Shown here piece after piece: positions 8,509-17,610 of a stretch of 64,000 bases of DNA (the first letter of the stretch is position 1; each line of letters starts with the position of its first letter). The notes beneath the pieces were generated by a model. The model searched no databases. It worked only from the letters and a program-made list of their open reading frames with translations, and was not told where the DNA came from. The DNA is from Branchiibius sp. NY16-3462-2 (GTDB lineage Bacteria > Actinomycetota > Actinomycetes > Actinomycetales > Dermatophilaceae): positions 1-64,000 of the forward strand of contig NZ_LVCF01000040.1 of the NCBI RefSeq assembly GCF_001594145.1. The letters run 5' to 3'. Both the position numbers and the translations under genes were made by a program.

Positions 8509-9551
8509 GGCGATACCCCTGTCGTGGGAAGCCCCAGGGTCTCCTCGAGGCCCAGGGCGAGATTCATGCTCTGGACGGCACCACCCGCCGTACCTTTGGT
8601 CAGATTGTCGATCGCGCTGATGACGATCAGCCGCCCAACCCGCTCATCGACGGCGACCTGCAGTTGCACGTTGTTCGAGCCGAGGACGGCACCCGTGGTC
8701 GGCCACTGTCCCTCCGGCAGCAGGTGCACGAACGGTTCGCTGCCGTAGGCCTTCTCGTAGACCTCCCGGACCTGCGCCAGATCGACGCCAGCGGACAGGG
8801 GCGCCGAGCAGGTCGCGAGGATGCCGCGGGGCATCGGCGCCAGCGTCGGGGTGAAGGACACCGTGACGGGTGATCCAGCGGCGAGCGAGAGGTTCTGCTC
8901 GATCTCGGGGGTGTGCCGATGGACGCCGCCCACGCCGTACGGACTCATCGAACCCATCACCTCTGCGCCGAGCAGATGCGGTTTGAGGGACTTGCCGGCA
9001 CCGGAGGTGCCACTGGCCGCGACGATGACCACGTCGCGGCGGGCCACGATCCCCGCCGCGAAGGCGGGAGCGAGCCCGAGCGAGGTCCCTGTCGGATAGC
9101 ACCCGGGTACGGCGATCCGCTGGGCGCCCTGCAGCGCGGACCGCTGTTTGGTGTCCGGACCGGTCAGTAGTTCCGGCAGTCCGTAGGGCCAGGACCCGGC
9201 GTGATCCGAGCCGTAGAACTGCTCCCAGGCGCCCGCGTCGGTGAGTCGGAAGTCCGCGCCCGCGTCGATGACGACGGTGTCGGGCAGTTGCTCGGCCACC
9301 GCGGCGGACGTGCCGTGCGGCAGAGCCAGGAACACTACGTCATGACCGGAGAGCACCTGCGGATTCGTCTCCTGAAGAACGACATCCGCCAGCGGAGCCA
9401 GGTGCGGCTGCAGGTCGCCCAGACGGGAGCCTGCCGACGATCCGGCGGTCAACGCACCGATACGCACCTGCGGATGGCCCAGGAGGAGGCGCAGGATCTC
9501 ACCGCCGGCGTATCCGCTGGCTCCTGCCACGGCAACTGAAAACACCTGCAT
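8505..9551 (-). CDS. argC: N-acetyl-gamma-glutamyl-phosphate reductase
   Basis: NADPH-dependent reductase (348 aa) making N-acetylglutamate semialdehyde. The N-terminus shows the nucleotide-binding GASGYAGGEILRLL. The catalytic cysteine lies in VPGCYPTG. The ATG at 9551 falls inside one arm of a candidate ArgR site. It starts 30 bp after the pheT stop, so it may be read through from pheST as well as from its own promoter. Confidence 0.96.
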   Translation of the reverse strand: MQVFSVAVAGASGYAGGEILRLLLGHPQVRIGALTAGSSAGSRLGDLQPHLAPLADVVLQETNPQVLSGHDVVFLALPHGTSAAVAEQLPDTVVIDAGADFRLTDAGAWEQFYGSDHAGSWPYGLPELLTGPDTKQRSALQGAQRIAVPGCYPTGTSLGLAPAFAAGIVARRDVVIVAASGTSGAGKSLKPHLLGAEVMGSMSPYGVGGVHRHTPEIEQNLSLAAGSPVTVSFTPTLAPMPRGILATCSAPLSAGVDLAQVREVYEKAYGSEPFVHLLPEGQWPTTGAVLGSNNVQLQVAVDERVGRLIVISAIDNLTKGTAGGAVQSMNLALGLEETLGLPTTGVSP

Positions 9552-9580
9552 GACTATACACAGTCACGCAGATTCATGCA
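9547..9580 (-). promoter_or_regulatory. Candidate ArgR operator at the argC start
   Basis: Two arms, TGCATGA (9547-9553) and TCATGCA (9574-9580), form an inverted repeat around 20 bp in the pheT-argC gap. The left arm includes the argC start codon. TGCAT-type half-sites fit actinobacterial ARG boxes and argR lies in the same operon. The 27-bp spacing between arms is wider than one canonical box, so it may be two weak boxes; binding is inferred. Confidence 0.4.
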
Positions 9581-9581
9581 G

Positions 9582-12104
9582 CTACCGTTGCACCGCGCCG
9601 ACGGCCGAAGCAGCCCGTGCGACGGCCGCGTCCCGGAACGCGTTGACCTCCTCGGTCTTCAGCGTGCGGTCCGGGGCACGGAAGACCAGCCGGTAGGCCA
9701 GTGACTTCTTCCCCGGCTCGATCCGCTCGCCCTCATAGACATCGAACAACTCGATGGATTCCAGCAGGTCGCCGGCACCTTCGCGCAGCGCGGTCTCCAC
9801 ATCGCCAGCGGGCACTGCGGCGTCGACGAGCAGCGCGACATCGGAATCGGCCATCGGCATCACGGACAGCGCCGTGGCCTGCGGGGTGTTCTCGCTGAGG
9901 CGGATGAGTTCGTCCAGCAACAACTGACCTCCGACGACCCGCGGCGGAAGACCCAGCCGCTGCAGGGTCTTGGGGTGCAACTCACCGACGTGACCCAGGA
10001 AGGTGCCGTCGGCGGCCTCGACCCGCCCGCTGCGGCCGGGATGGAAGGGTGCGGTCGCTTCCGGGGTCACCGTCAACGGGACGGCCAGCGCCGCGCCGAG
10101 GGCCTGCACCGTCTCCAGGGTGTCGGTCCAGTCGGCCGGGCGACCCGGGCCGGTCCAGCCCGCGGGCGTGCGGTCACCGGTGAGCAGGAAGGCCAACTGC
10201 CGGGGCTGCGGCGGGACCGAACCCCGGATCGCATCCAGGACCTCGCTCGTGGGATGCACGCCGACCGGGCTGTACGGCGCCTGCGTCAACGGCCCGTCGA
10301 TCGCGGCGACGAGCCCCAGTTCGAAGATCGCGACATCGGAGAAACCGCGAGCGACGTTGCGCCGCAGGATATCCACCATCGTCGTGAGCAGACTGATCCG
10401 GAACAACGGCTGCTCGTCCGACAGCGGATTGATCAGCGACACGGTGCGGGCGCGGGCCTGCGTCGGGTCCCAGCCGAACGCCTCGTGGACGTCGTCTCCC
10501 ACGAACGGTGCGGACCAGACTTCGTTGAACCCGCGGGCGGCGAGCACGTTCGCGACCAGCCGCCGCACTTCCTGGCCGTGGGTCAGCCCGCGACCGCCGG
10601 GCGGGGTCGGCAGGATGGAAGGGATCTGCTCGTAACCGCGGATCCGGGCGACCTCTTCGATCAGGTCGGGACCGGTGGTCAGATCCGGCCGCCACGAGGG
10701 GGGTGAGACGTGCAGGGTGTCGCCGGATCCGTCGACGGTGCAACCGATCTCGTGGAGTACGTCGATCACCTGGGTGGCCGTGTACGGCACCCCGACGAGT
10801 CGGCCGGCGTCTGCAGGGTCGAAGTCGATGACGGTCTGCGGCAATGGGAGCTGGACGTCGGTGACCCCATCGTCGGCGGTTCCACCGCCGTACTCGACCA
10901 GCAGGTCGACCGCGAATTGCGCTGCGGCAGCGGCAATCTGCGGGTCCACCCCGCGCTCGAAGCGCTTGGCCGCTTCTGACGGCAGCTTGTGCCGCCGGGC
11001 GGATCGCGCCACGGACGTCTGGTCGAACCGCGCTGCTTCGATCAGGATGTCGGTGGTCGCATCGGTGACCTCGGTCGCCTCCCCGCCCATCGTCCCGGCG
11101 ATGGCGACCGCCTTCTCGTCGTCGGCGATGACCAGGTCCTCGTCGAAGAGGGTGCGCTCAACACCGTCGAGGGTTTTCAGAGTCTCCCCCGGTGCGGCGC
11201 GACGGACGGTGATGCCGCCGCGCACGGTCGCCAGGTCGAACGCGTGCAGCGGCTGACCCAGGGCCAGCATCACGTAGTTGGTGACGTCCACCGGTAGCGA
11301 GATGGGTCGCATGCCGGCTTCGGTGAGGCGGGTGGCCAACCACGCCGGGGACGGCGCGGAGGGGTCGACGCCGCGGACGATGCGCGCGACGTACCGGCTG
11401 CAACCGACCCGATCACGGATAGGGGCCCGGTCATCCAGCCGGACGGGGAAGCCACTGTCGTTCGCGGCCGGGGCACGCTGCGCGAGAGCGGTCACCGGGT
11501 CGGTGAAGGTGGCACCGGTCGCGTGCGAGTACTCGCGGGCAACGCCCCGCAGACTGAAGCAGTAGCCGCGGTCGGGCGTCACGTTGATCTCGACCGTCTC
11601 ACGATCCAGACCGAGCAGGGCGATCGCGTCCTGGCCAGGGGTCAGGTCCACCCCGGGGAGCCGCTCCGCCAACCGGATGATCCCACCGGAGCCGTCGTCG
11701 GGTAGCCCGAGTTCGTCTGCGGCGCAGATCATTCCGGCGGAGACGTGGCCGTACGTCTTGCGAGCCGCGATCGCGAAACCACCGGGCAGCACCGCGCCGG
11801 GCAGCACGACGACCACGAAGTCGCCGGCGGCGAAGTTGTGCGCGCCGCAGACGATGCCCTGCGGCTCACCGGTCCCGTTAGCGTCACCGACGTCGACGGT
11901 GCACCAGTTGATGACCTTGCCGTTCTTCTGTGGCTCCGGCTCCTGGGTCAGCACCTTGCCGACCACCAGCGGCCCGGTCAGGTCGCCGCCGTGCAGACCT
12001 TCTTCCTCCAGACCGACCTTCACCAGCGAGGCGGCCACGTCCGCGCCGCGCACGCCCGGCGCCAGATCGACGTACTCCCCCAGCCAATCGAGCGGAACCC
12101 GCAT
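9582..12104 (-). CDS. pheT: Phenylalanyl-tRNA synthetase beta subunit
   Basis: Large subunit (840 aa) of the cytosolic alpha2beta2 synthetase that charges and edits tRNA-Phe. The order is normal: N-terminal tRNA-binding OB domain (about 40-150), B3/B4 editing region in the middle, B5 domain, catalytic-like fold, and C-terminal anticodon-binding domain (SDVALLVDAAVPAGDVE near residue 750). The ATG overlaps the pheS stop (TGATG), giving coupled translation. Confidence 0.97.
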   Translation of the reverse strand: MRVPLDWLGEYVDLAPGVRGADVAASLVKVGLEEEGLHGGDLTGPLVVGKVLTQEPEPQKNGKVINWCTVDVGDANGTGEPQGIVCGAHNFAAGDFVVVVLPGAVLPGGFAIAARKTYGHVSAGMICAADELGLPDDGSGGIIRLAERLPGVDLTPGQDAIALLGLDRETVEINVTPDRGYCFSLRGVAREYSHATGATFTDPVTALAQRAPAANDSGFPVRLDDRAPIRDRVGCSRYVARIVRGVDPSAPSPAWLATRLTEAGMRPISLPVDVTNYVMLALGQPLHAFDLATVRGGITVRRAAPGETLKTLDGVERTLFDEDLVIADDEKAVAIAGTMGGEATEVTDATTDILIEAARFDQTSVARSARRHKLPSEAAKRFERGVDPQIAAAAAQFAVDLLVEYGGGTADDGVTDVQLPLPQTVIDFDPADAGRLVGVPYTATQVIDVLHEIGCTVDGSGDTLHVSPPSWRPDLTTGPDLIEEVARIRGYEQIPSILPTPPGGRGLTHGQEVRRLVANVLAARGFNEVWSAPFVGDDVHEAFGWDPTQARARTVSLINPLSDEQPLFRISLLTTMVDILRRNVARGFSDVAIFELGLVAAIDGPLTQAPYSPVGVHPTSEVLDAIRGSVPPQPRQLAFLLTGDRTPAGWTGPGRPADWTDTLETVQALGAALAVPLTVTPEATAPFHPGRSGRVEAADGTFLGHVGELHPKTLQRLGLPPRVVGGQLLLDELIRLSENTPQATALSVMPMADSDVALLVDAAVPAGDVETALREGAGDLLESIELFDVYEGERIEPGKKSLAYRLVFRAPDRTLKTEEVNAFRDAAVARAASAVGAVQR

Positions 12105-13198
12105 CAGATCTCCAATCCGAACTGCGCGTCGAAACGCACGTCACCCTCGATCATTTCGCGCATGTCGGCCACCCCGGTGCGGAACATCAGCGCGCGGTCC
12201 ACGCCCATCCCGAAGGCGAAGCCGCTGAACCGGTCGGTGTCGATGCCGCACGCGCGCAACACGTTCTGGTTGACCATGCCGCAGCCACCCCACTCGATCC
12301 AGCCGGTGCCGCTGCACGCCCGGCAGTCCGGGTCGGTGCCGCGACAGACGAAGCAGCGCAGGTCCATCTCGGCGCTGGGCTCGGTGAAGGGGAAGTACGA
12401 CGGGCGCAGGCGCGTGGTGATGCCCTCACCGAAGAGCTCGCTGGCCAGGCGGTCCAGGGTGCCCTTGAGGTTCGCCATCGTGATGCCTTCGTCGACAGCC
12501 AGACCCTCGACCTGGTGGAAGGCAGGCATGTGGGTCGCGTCGAGTTCATCGGTGCGGAAGACCCGCCCGATGCAGGCGACGTACAGCGGCGCGCCGCGCT
12601 CGAGCATCGCCCGCGCCTGGATCGGTGAGGTGTGCGTGCGCAGCACCAGTCCGGCTGATGGCGGGTCCACATAGAAGGTGTCCTGCATCTGCCGGGCCGG
12701 GTGGTCGACATCGAAGTTCAACGCATCGAAGTTGAACCACTCGGCCTCGATCTCCGGGCCTTCGGCGATCTCCCAGCCCATCCCGACCATGATGTCGGCG
12801 ATCCGGGTGCCCATGAGTTCGGTCGGGTGCCGGTGACCCAGGGGTTCGCGCCGCGGCACGAGGGTCATGTCGACTGCTTCGTCGATCAGGATCCGCTGGT
12901 CGCGCTCTTCCTCGAGTTCGCTCTGCCGCTCCTTGAGGGCGTGACCCACCCGGCCTCGCGCCTGACCCACGCGTTTGCCGGCCTCGGCCTTCGCCGTCGG
13001 CGGCAGCGCGCCGATCTCGCGGTTGGCCAGCGCCAGCGGCGACTTGTCCCCGGCGTGCGCGATCCGCACCGCCTTGAGGTCATCGAGGCTGCTGGCCCCG
13101 GCGATCGCCGTCAGCGCAGCCGAGACCGCTTCGTCGATCGCTGCAGGATCGAGCGCGGAGACCTCGACCGGGTCGTATGAAGTGTTGGGACCGGACAC
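12104..13198 (-). CDS. pheS: Phenylalanyl-tRNA synthetase alpha subunit
   Basis: Catalytic subunit (364 aa) of the synthetase. Class II motifs are present: motif 2 around RVFRTDELDATHMPAFHQ and motif 3 at GFAFGMGVDRALM. An N-terminal coiled-coil tRNA-binding arm covers about residues 40-105. A cysteine cluster (CFVC ... CRAC, around 280) occurs in the loop seen in many actinobacterial PheS and could bind zinc. The GTG start lies 11 bp after the methyltransferase gene. Confidence 0.97.
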   Translation of the reverse strand: MSGPNTSYDPVEVSALDPAAIDEAVSAALTAIAGASSLDDLKAVRIAHAGDKSPLALANREIGALPPTAKAEAGKRVGQARGRVGHALKERQSELEEERDQRILIDEAVDMTLVPRREPLGHRHPTELMGTRIADIMVGMGWEIAEGPEIEAEWFNFDALNFDVDHPARQMQDTFYVDPPSAGLVLRTHTSPIQARAMLERGAPLYVACIGRVFRTDELDATHMPAFHQVEGLAVDEGITMANLKGTLDRLASELFGEGITTRLRPSYFPFTEPSAEMDLRCFVCRGTDPDCRACSGTGWIEWGGCGMVNQNVLRACGIDTDRFSGFAFGMGVDRALMFRTGVADMREMIEGDVRFDAQFGLEI

Positions 13199-13209
13199 GA
13201 TCAGCCAGT

Positions 13210-14013
13210 CTACGGAACCGCCGGGGTGCCCCGCCGCTGAGTATCAGCGCTGGCGTACATGCACACGGTGGCGGCCATCGCGAGGTTGAGGGATTCGGCG
13301 TGCCCGTAGATCGGCACCCGAACGACCTCGTCGCACAGGTCCCGCACCTCCTGCGGCAGGCCCCAGGCCTCGTTGCCCATCAACCAGGCATGGCGGCCAG
13401 TCAGATCGGCGTCGGGTAGCAGCACCTCACCGGCACCGTCCGCAGCCAGGACTCTCAGGCCGGCGTCCCGGCAGGCGTCGATGATCGTCTCGACGGGGTG
13501 GCCGATGCTGATCGGCAGGTGCCACAGGGACCCGGCCGTCGAGCGGACGACCTTGGGGTTGTAGATGTCGACGCTCGAGTCGCTCACAATCACCGCGGCA
13601 GCACCGGCGGCGTCAGCGCCCCGGATGACCGTGCCGGCGTTGCCGGGGTCGCGGACGTTGGACAGTACGACGACGAAACCGCCGTCGCCGTCCAGGGCCT
13701 GCTCCAGAGGTACGTCGATCGGCCGGGCCACCGCCAGAATCCCCTGTGGGTGCGCGGTGTCGACCAGTGCTGCGAAAACCTCGGGGCTGCACTCGTGCAG
13801 CGGGACGCCCAGCGGCTCCGATCGGAACTCGGCGGTGCGCTCGGGGACGCTGCTATCGACGTACACCTCCAGCACCGTCCTGGGCGCGAAGGCGAGTAAT
13901 TCGCGGGCGGCCTGCGGGCCTTCGGCCACGAAGCGGCCGGCCCGTTCACGTGCAGAACGCCGACCCAGCGCCCGGACCGACCGCACCCGCTCAGCGCGGG
14001 GATTGGTCAGCAC
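13210..14013 (-). CDS. TrmH/SpoU-family RNA 2'-O-methyltransferase
   Basis: SAM-dependent RNA ribose methyltransferase, 267 aa. The SPOUT-fold motifs are clear: NVRDPGNAGTVIR near residue 115, LMGNEAWGL near 210, and YGHAESLNLAMA near 235. An N-terminal substrate-binding domain (RFVAEGPQAARELL) precedes the fold. The position between rplT and pheS is shared with the tsnR-like gene of other actinobacteria. The exact rRNA or tRNA target cannot be read from the sequence. Confidence 0.9.
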   Translation of the reverse strand: MLTNPRAERVRSVRALGRRSARERAGRFVAEGPQAARELLAFAPRTVLEVYVDSSVPERTAEFRSEPLGVPLHECSPEVFAALVDTAHPQGILAVARPIDVPLEQALDGDGGFVVVLSNVRDPGNAGTVIRGADAAGAAAVIVSDSSVDIYNPKVVRSTAGSLWHLPISIGHPVETIIDACRDAGLRVLAADGAGEVLLPDADLTGRHAWLMGNEAWGLPQEVRDLCDEVVRVPIYGHAESLNLAMAATVCMYASADTQRRGTPAVP

Positions 14014-14047
14014 GGGGTGGGCCGGCGTTCCGGCAGGGTGTGCAGGC

Positions 14048-14422
14048 TCAGGCGGCCGGCGCGGCGGCCGGGACGTTGGCCTTGGCGATCTCGACCAGAG
14101 CGGCGAAGGCGGGCGCGTCGTTGACGGCCAGCTCGGCCAGCATGCGACGGTCGACCTCGATCTCCGCGGCCTTCAGGCCCTGGATGAACCGGTTGTAGGT
14201 GATGCCGTTGGCGCGGGCGCCAGCGTTGATGCGCTGGATCCACAGGCGACGGAAGTCGCCCTTGCGCGCCCGGCGGTCGCGGTAGCTGTAACCCATCGAG
14301 TGGGTGACCTGCTCCTTGGCCTTGCGGTAGAGCCGCGAGCGCTGGCCGCGGTAACCGCTGGCCTGCTCCAGGACTGTCCGGCGCTTCTTCTGGGCGTTGA
14401 CCGCCCGCTTCACGCGTGCCAC
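14048..14422 (-). CDS. rplT: 50S ribosomal protein L20
   Basis: Basic ribosomal protein of 124 aa needed for 50S assembly. It begins ARVKRAVNAQKKRR and contains RDRRARKGDFRRLWIQRINA, both diagnostic of L20. The start is GTG at 14422; a longer frame upstream overlaps rpmI and is not used. The alanine/proline-rich tail is common in actinobacteria. It follows rpmI by 34 bp in the infC operon, where L20 is a known autoregulator in other bacteria. Confidence 0.97.
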   Translation of the reverse strand: MARVKRAVNAQKKRRTVLEQASGYRGQRSRLYRKAKEQVTHSMGYSYRDRRARKGDFRRLWIQRINAGARANGITYNRFIQGLKAAEIEVDRRMLAELAVNDAPAFAALVEIAKANVPAAAPAA

Positions 14423-14456
14423 GTGAGTACTCCTTCTAGCTGGTAAAGATCGGGAA

Positions 14457-14651
14457 TTACTTGCCGAGCAGACGCTTGACGGCCTTGGTGTCGGCCGGTG
14501 CAACGACGACGTCGTTGACCAACCGGCGCGCGTCGCTGCTGCTGCGCTCCTGGAACTTGTGCACGTGGCGTGCGCGCTGGCGCATGATCTTGCCGGAACC
14601 GGTGACCCGGAACCGCTTCTTCGCACCGCTGTGCGTCTTGTTCTTCGGCAT
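14457..14651 (-). CDS. rpmI: 50S ribosomal protein L35
   Basis: Small basic ribosomal protein of 64 aa. It opens with MPKNKTHSGAKKRF and shows SGKIMRQRARHVH, the classic L35 sequence. An ATG start follows a clear AAGGAG. It lies between infC and rplT, the near-universal order for these genes. Confidence 0.97.
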   Translation of the reverse strand: MPKNKTHSGAKKRFRVTGSGKIMRQRARHVHKFQERSSSDARRLVNDVVVAPADTKAVKRLLGK

Positions 14652-14739
14652 GGGCCGATCTCCTTCTGGCTCGTGCTGTGTCGCAGCCGGTGGGCTGCGC
14701 TCTGTGTCTACCGGCCGGGGCCGGAGGTCTGTGTCCGGC

Positions 14740-15348
14740 TCAGGCCGGTTGGTTCTGCTCGCTGGGCGCGGCGTCAGCTGCCTGCGCCGGCTCCTGCTGT
14801 TCGCGACGGCGACGGTTCTCCGCGCGGGCCTCGGCCTTCTTCTTGGTCGGACCCAGCACCATCACCATGTTGCGCCCGTCCTGCTTGGGCGAACTCTCGA
14901 CGAAGCCCAGGTCCGCGACGTCCTCGGCCAGCTTCTGCAGCAACCGGAAACCCAGTTCGGGACGGGACTGCTCGCGACCGCGGAACATGATCGTCACCTT
15001 GACCTTGTCACCGGCGGAGAGGAACCGCTCGACGTGGCCCTTCTTGGTGCCGTAGTCATGCGGGTCGATCTTCGGCCGGAGTTTGATCTCCTTGATGACC
15101 GTGTTGACCTGGTTCTTGCGTGCTTCGCGTGCCTTGACCGCGGCTTCGTACTTGAACTTGCCGTAGTCCATGAGCTTGGCAACGGGCGGCTTTGCCATCG
15201 GGGCGACCTCGACCAGATCGAGATCTGCCTCCGCGGCCAGGCGCAACGCATCCTCCACACGGACGATGCCGACCTGTTCGCCGTTCGGCCCGACCAACCG
15301 CACCTCGGGAACCCGGATGCGGTCGTTAATACGAGGCTCGACGCTGAT
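14740..15348 (-). CDS. infC: Translation initiation factor IF-3, probable ATC start
   Basis: Binds the 30S subunit and checks start-codon choice; about 202 aa. The N-terminal domain (EPRINDRIRVPEVRLVG) and C-terminal domain (KEIKLRPKIDPHDYGTKKGH) are complete, with an alanine/glutamine-rich tail. The expected N-terminus has no ATG, GTG or TTG. ATC at 15348 stands 5 bp after AAGGAG, where infC proteins normally begin. Rare start codons on infC are known to serve autoregulation. A longer frame from ATG at 15474 would translate through the leader hairpin and is unlikely. Confidence 0.93.
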   Translation of the reverse strand: MSVEPRINDRIRVPEVRLVGPNGEQVGIVRVEDALRLAAEADLDLVEVAPMAKPPVAKLMDYGKFKYEAAVKAREARKNQVNTVIKEIKLRPKIDPHDYGTKKGHVERFLSAGDKVKVTIMFRGREQSRPELGFRLLQKLAEDVADLGFVESSPKQDGRNMVMVLGPTKKKAEARAENRRRREQQEPAQAADAAPSEQNQPA

Positions 15349-15393
15349 GTCTACTCCTTCGTCGTTCGCGGTGTACCACCCGGAGACGAAGAA

Positions 15394-15426
15394 GGGCTCC
15401 TCGTCACCGAAGTGCGCGAGGAGCCC
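15394..15426 (-). promoter_or_regulatory. infC leader hairpin (possible attenuator)
   Basis: The arms GGGCTCCTCG and CGAGGAGCCC (15394-15403 and 15417-15426) pair perfectly over 10 bp around a 13-nt loop, about 45 nt before the infC start. On the minus strand the hairpin is followed by TTCTTC. It resembles an intrinsic attenuator in an infC-L35-L20 leader. A regulatory role is inferred from position; no competing structure was worked out. Confidence 0.5.
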
Positions 15427-15554
15427 AAAAAGCATGCAAGCATCAAGTACGCCGAGTGGCGGACTGCTGCTCACACCGGACCTGGCGACATGCCTGTCGA
15501 CTCAGGTGGAAGTTCGGGACTTCTCTTGCACACCGATGCTGACGCACCGGTCGG

Positions 15555-16772
15555 TTATCCAAGGTTACCAGCGACTGCGCCCTGCCCTGAAATCGAGGAG
15601 TGCAGCGCGGCCGCCAGATCGCCGCGCAGCGTGACTGCGATGTCCTCCAGTCCGAGCCAACCGGCCAGGCGGCGCAATTCCTGCGCCATCGCCTCGGCGG
15701 TGTGGGCTGGGGCGTGCGACTCGGCGTACGCCGCGTGGACCAGGAGGCGACCACCTCGCCGATCGGCTTTGAGATCCACCCGGGCCACGACCCGGTCACC
15801 GAGCAGGAACGGCAGCACGTAGTAGCCGTGCACGCGCTTGGCAGCCGGGGTGTAGATCTCGATCCGGTAGTGGAAGTCGAAGAGCGCCTCGCTGCGCGGG
15901 CGGTACCAGACAACGGGATCGAACGGGCTCAGCAGCGCCTGGGCGCTCATCCGGCGAGGGATCCGGGCCTGCGGATCGAGGTAGGCGGGCTGTTTCCAGC
16001 CCTGCACCCGCACTTCGCGTAGCTCACCGGACTCGACCAACGTTGCGATCGCCGGTTTGGTCTGGGTGTGGTGCATCCGGTAGTAGTCCTGCAGCGTGAG
16101 TTCCGTTGCCACACCGAGGGATCGGGCGGCGCGGCGGATCAGCTCACGGTGCGCTTCCTCGTCGCTGGGCGTCGGCTGATCGAGGACCGCGGGCGGAATG
16201 ACCCGCTGGGGCAGGTCGAAGATCCGCTCGAACTGCGCGTTGCGCTCGGCGACGGCCAACTCCCCCACGATCCATAAGTAGTCCAGGGCCTCCTGGGTCG
16301 CCGACCAGTTCCAGCCCCAGTTCTCCTTGCTGCGCTCGCTGCCGTCGTCCAACTGCCGGGGTGTGGCGGCTCCCTCTCGACGGATCCGGTCCAGGACCTG
16401 CTCCAGGAGTGCGGGCTGCTCGCGCTCGACGCGGGAGCCTTTGGCGCGGTAGCGGGCCATCCGGTGCTGCATGTACGGCCAGAGGTCGACCGGCATGTAG
16501 GCGGCGCAATGCGCCCAGTACTCGACCAGCCGCCGCGGCCTGGTCGAGGTTGCCCGGTGCAGGAGCGCCGTGTCGTAGGGACCCATCCGGGAGAACAGCG
16601 GCATCAGGTGCGCCCGGGCGAGCACGTTGACCGAGTCGATCTGCAGGACACCGGTGCGGGCGACCGTGCGCTCCAGGGTGCGCATCGTGGGCGCGGCGTG
16701 CGGCGGATCAAGGAAGCCCTGGGCCGCGAGAGCGATCCGCCGCGCCTGGGACAGGGAGATCTCATCGCTCAC
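15555..16772 (-). CDS. YcaQ-like winged-helix DNA glycosylase (crosslink repair family)
   Basis: Protein of 405 aa with the HTH_42/YcaQ architecture. It opens with a helix bearing LSQARRIALAAQGF and continues with TGVLQIDSVNVLARAHLMPLFSRMG (key residues QIDSV and AHLM), both typical. Members remove alkylated bases or unhook interstrand crosslinks. The C-terminal half shows LLSPFDPVVWYRPR, the usual position of the winged-helix region. GTG at 16772 gives the family N-terminus; the frame continues upstream without support. It is upstream of infC on the same strand. Confidence 0.85.
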   Translation of the reverse strand: MSDEISLSQARRIALAAQGFLDPPHAAPTMRTLERTVARTGVLQIDSVNVLARAHLMPLFSRMGPYDTALLHRATSTRPRRLVEYWAHCAAYMPVDLWPYMQHRMARYRAKGSRVEREQPALLEQVLDRIRREGAATPRQLDDGSERSKENWGWNWSATQEALDYLWIVGELAVAERNAQFERIFDLPQRVIPPAVLDQPTPSDEEAHRELIRRAARSLGVATELTLQDYYRMHHTQTKPAIATLVESGELREVRVQGWKQPAYLDPQARIPRRMSAQALLSPFDPVVWYRPRSEALFDFHYRIEIYTPAAKRVHGYYVLPFLLGDRVVARVDLKADRRGGRLLVHAAYAESHAPAHTAEAMAQELRRLAGWLGLEDIAVTLRGDLAAALHSSISGQGAVAGNLG

Positions 16773-16803
16773 CCCGCCAAGGTAACGGTGAGCACGGACA
16801 GTC

Positions 16804-17610
16804 TCAGATCGACGTACGCCGATCGCCGGCGATCCAGTCGCGCACGAGACCCGCGAGCGGGGTCGGCTGGCCGTCGAGATCGACCAACATGTCGACGCCA
16901 TGACCACGCTGCTTGCTGCTGAACAACTTCGGCCGGGCGGGCGATGCCTGGACCGCTGCTTGCAACGTGCTTGGCGAGACATTTGTGTCGGTGGCACTGC
17001 ACGCGACCAGCAGCGGAACGGTGGTGCGGGCGGCGGCCTGCTCGGCGGGCGTTTCGTCGTACCAGGTGGGCGGTCCGGACAGGTCGACGACGGCGTCGGC
17101 ACCGGCCGGCTGACCCTCGGCCAGCGCGATCGTGCCACCCATGGACGCCCCCACCAGGGTCACCGACGTCGTGGGGCTGCGCCGGGCGAAGGCGACCAGG
17201 GCATCCACCTGCTGCCGCGGTGTCGCGGTGCATTGCGACTGACCGAAGCCGCACTGGTCAACGACGATGAGGCGGATGTCGCCGCGCGCCCACCGAGCGG
17301 CGTACGGCCACCACTGACACAGGTCGCCGTCGGACTGGTGCAACAGGACGCCGACCCGTCGCCCCGCCCCGACTGAGGCCACTGTCAGGCCGCCCCCGGT
17401 CACGGGCACGCTGGTGACCACCGCCTTACCGGGGGCCTTCACCTTGCAGCGGGTTGCCGGATCAACCACGGCCGCAGGCGCATTCGAGCTGGTGGCCGCA
17501 ATCGTGGGCGACACAGACTGCGTGGCCGGCGGACCGGCGCTGCCACTTCCGCACCCGGCAGCGAGGCCAGCGATCAGCAGAGCCAGGACCAGAGCCGGAA
17601 GGGCACGCAT
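16804..17610 (-). CDS. Putative lipoprotein with alpha/beta-hydrolase fold
   Basis: Protein of 268 aa with a lipoprotein signal peptide: hydrophobic residues 4-18 and lipobox LAAGC ending at Cys20. A Ser/Ala/Thr-rich linker leads to an alpha/beta-hydrolase-like domain with nucleophile elbow GASMGG near residue 155. A late RGHG could hold the histidine. It is probably anchored outside the cytoplasmic membrane; the substrate is unknown. Its ATG forms one end of a perfect palindrome shared with the divergent padR gene, so it is probably under PadR control and probably leaderless. Confidence 0.8.
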   Translation of the reverse strand: MRALPALVLALLIAGLAAGCGSGSAGPPATQSVSPTIAATSSNAPAAVVDPATRCKVKAPGKAVVTSVPVTGGGLTVASVGAGRRVGVLLHQSDGDLCQWWPYAARWARGDIRLIVVDQCGFGQSQCTATPRQQVDALVAFARRSPTTSVTLVGASMGGTIALAEGQPAGADAVVDLSGPPTWYDETPAEQAAARTTVPLLVACSATDTNVSPSTLQAAVQASPARPKLFSSKQRGHGVDMLVDLDGQPTPLAGLVRDWIAGDRRTSI

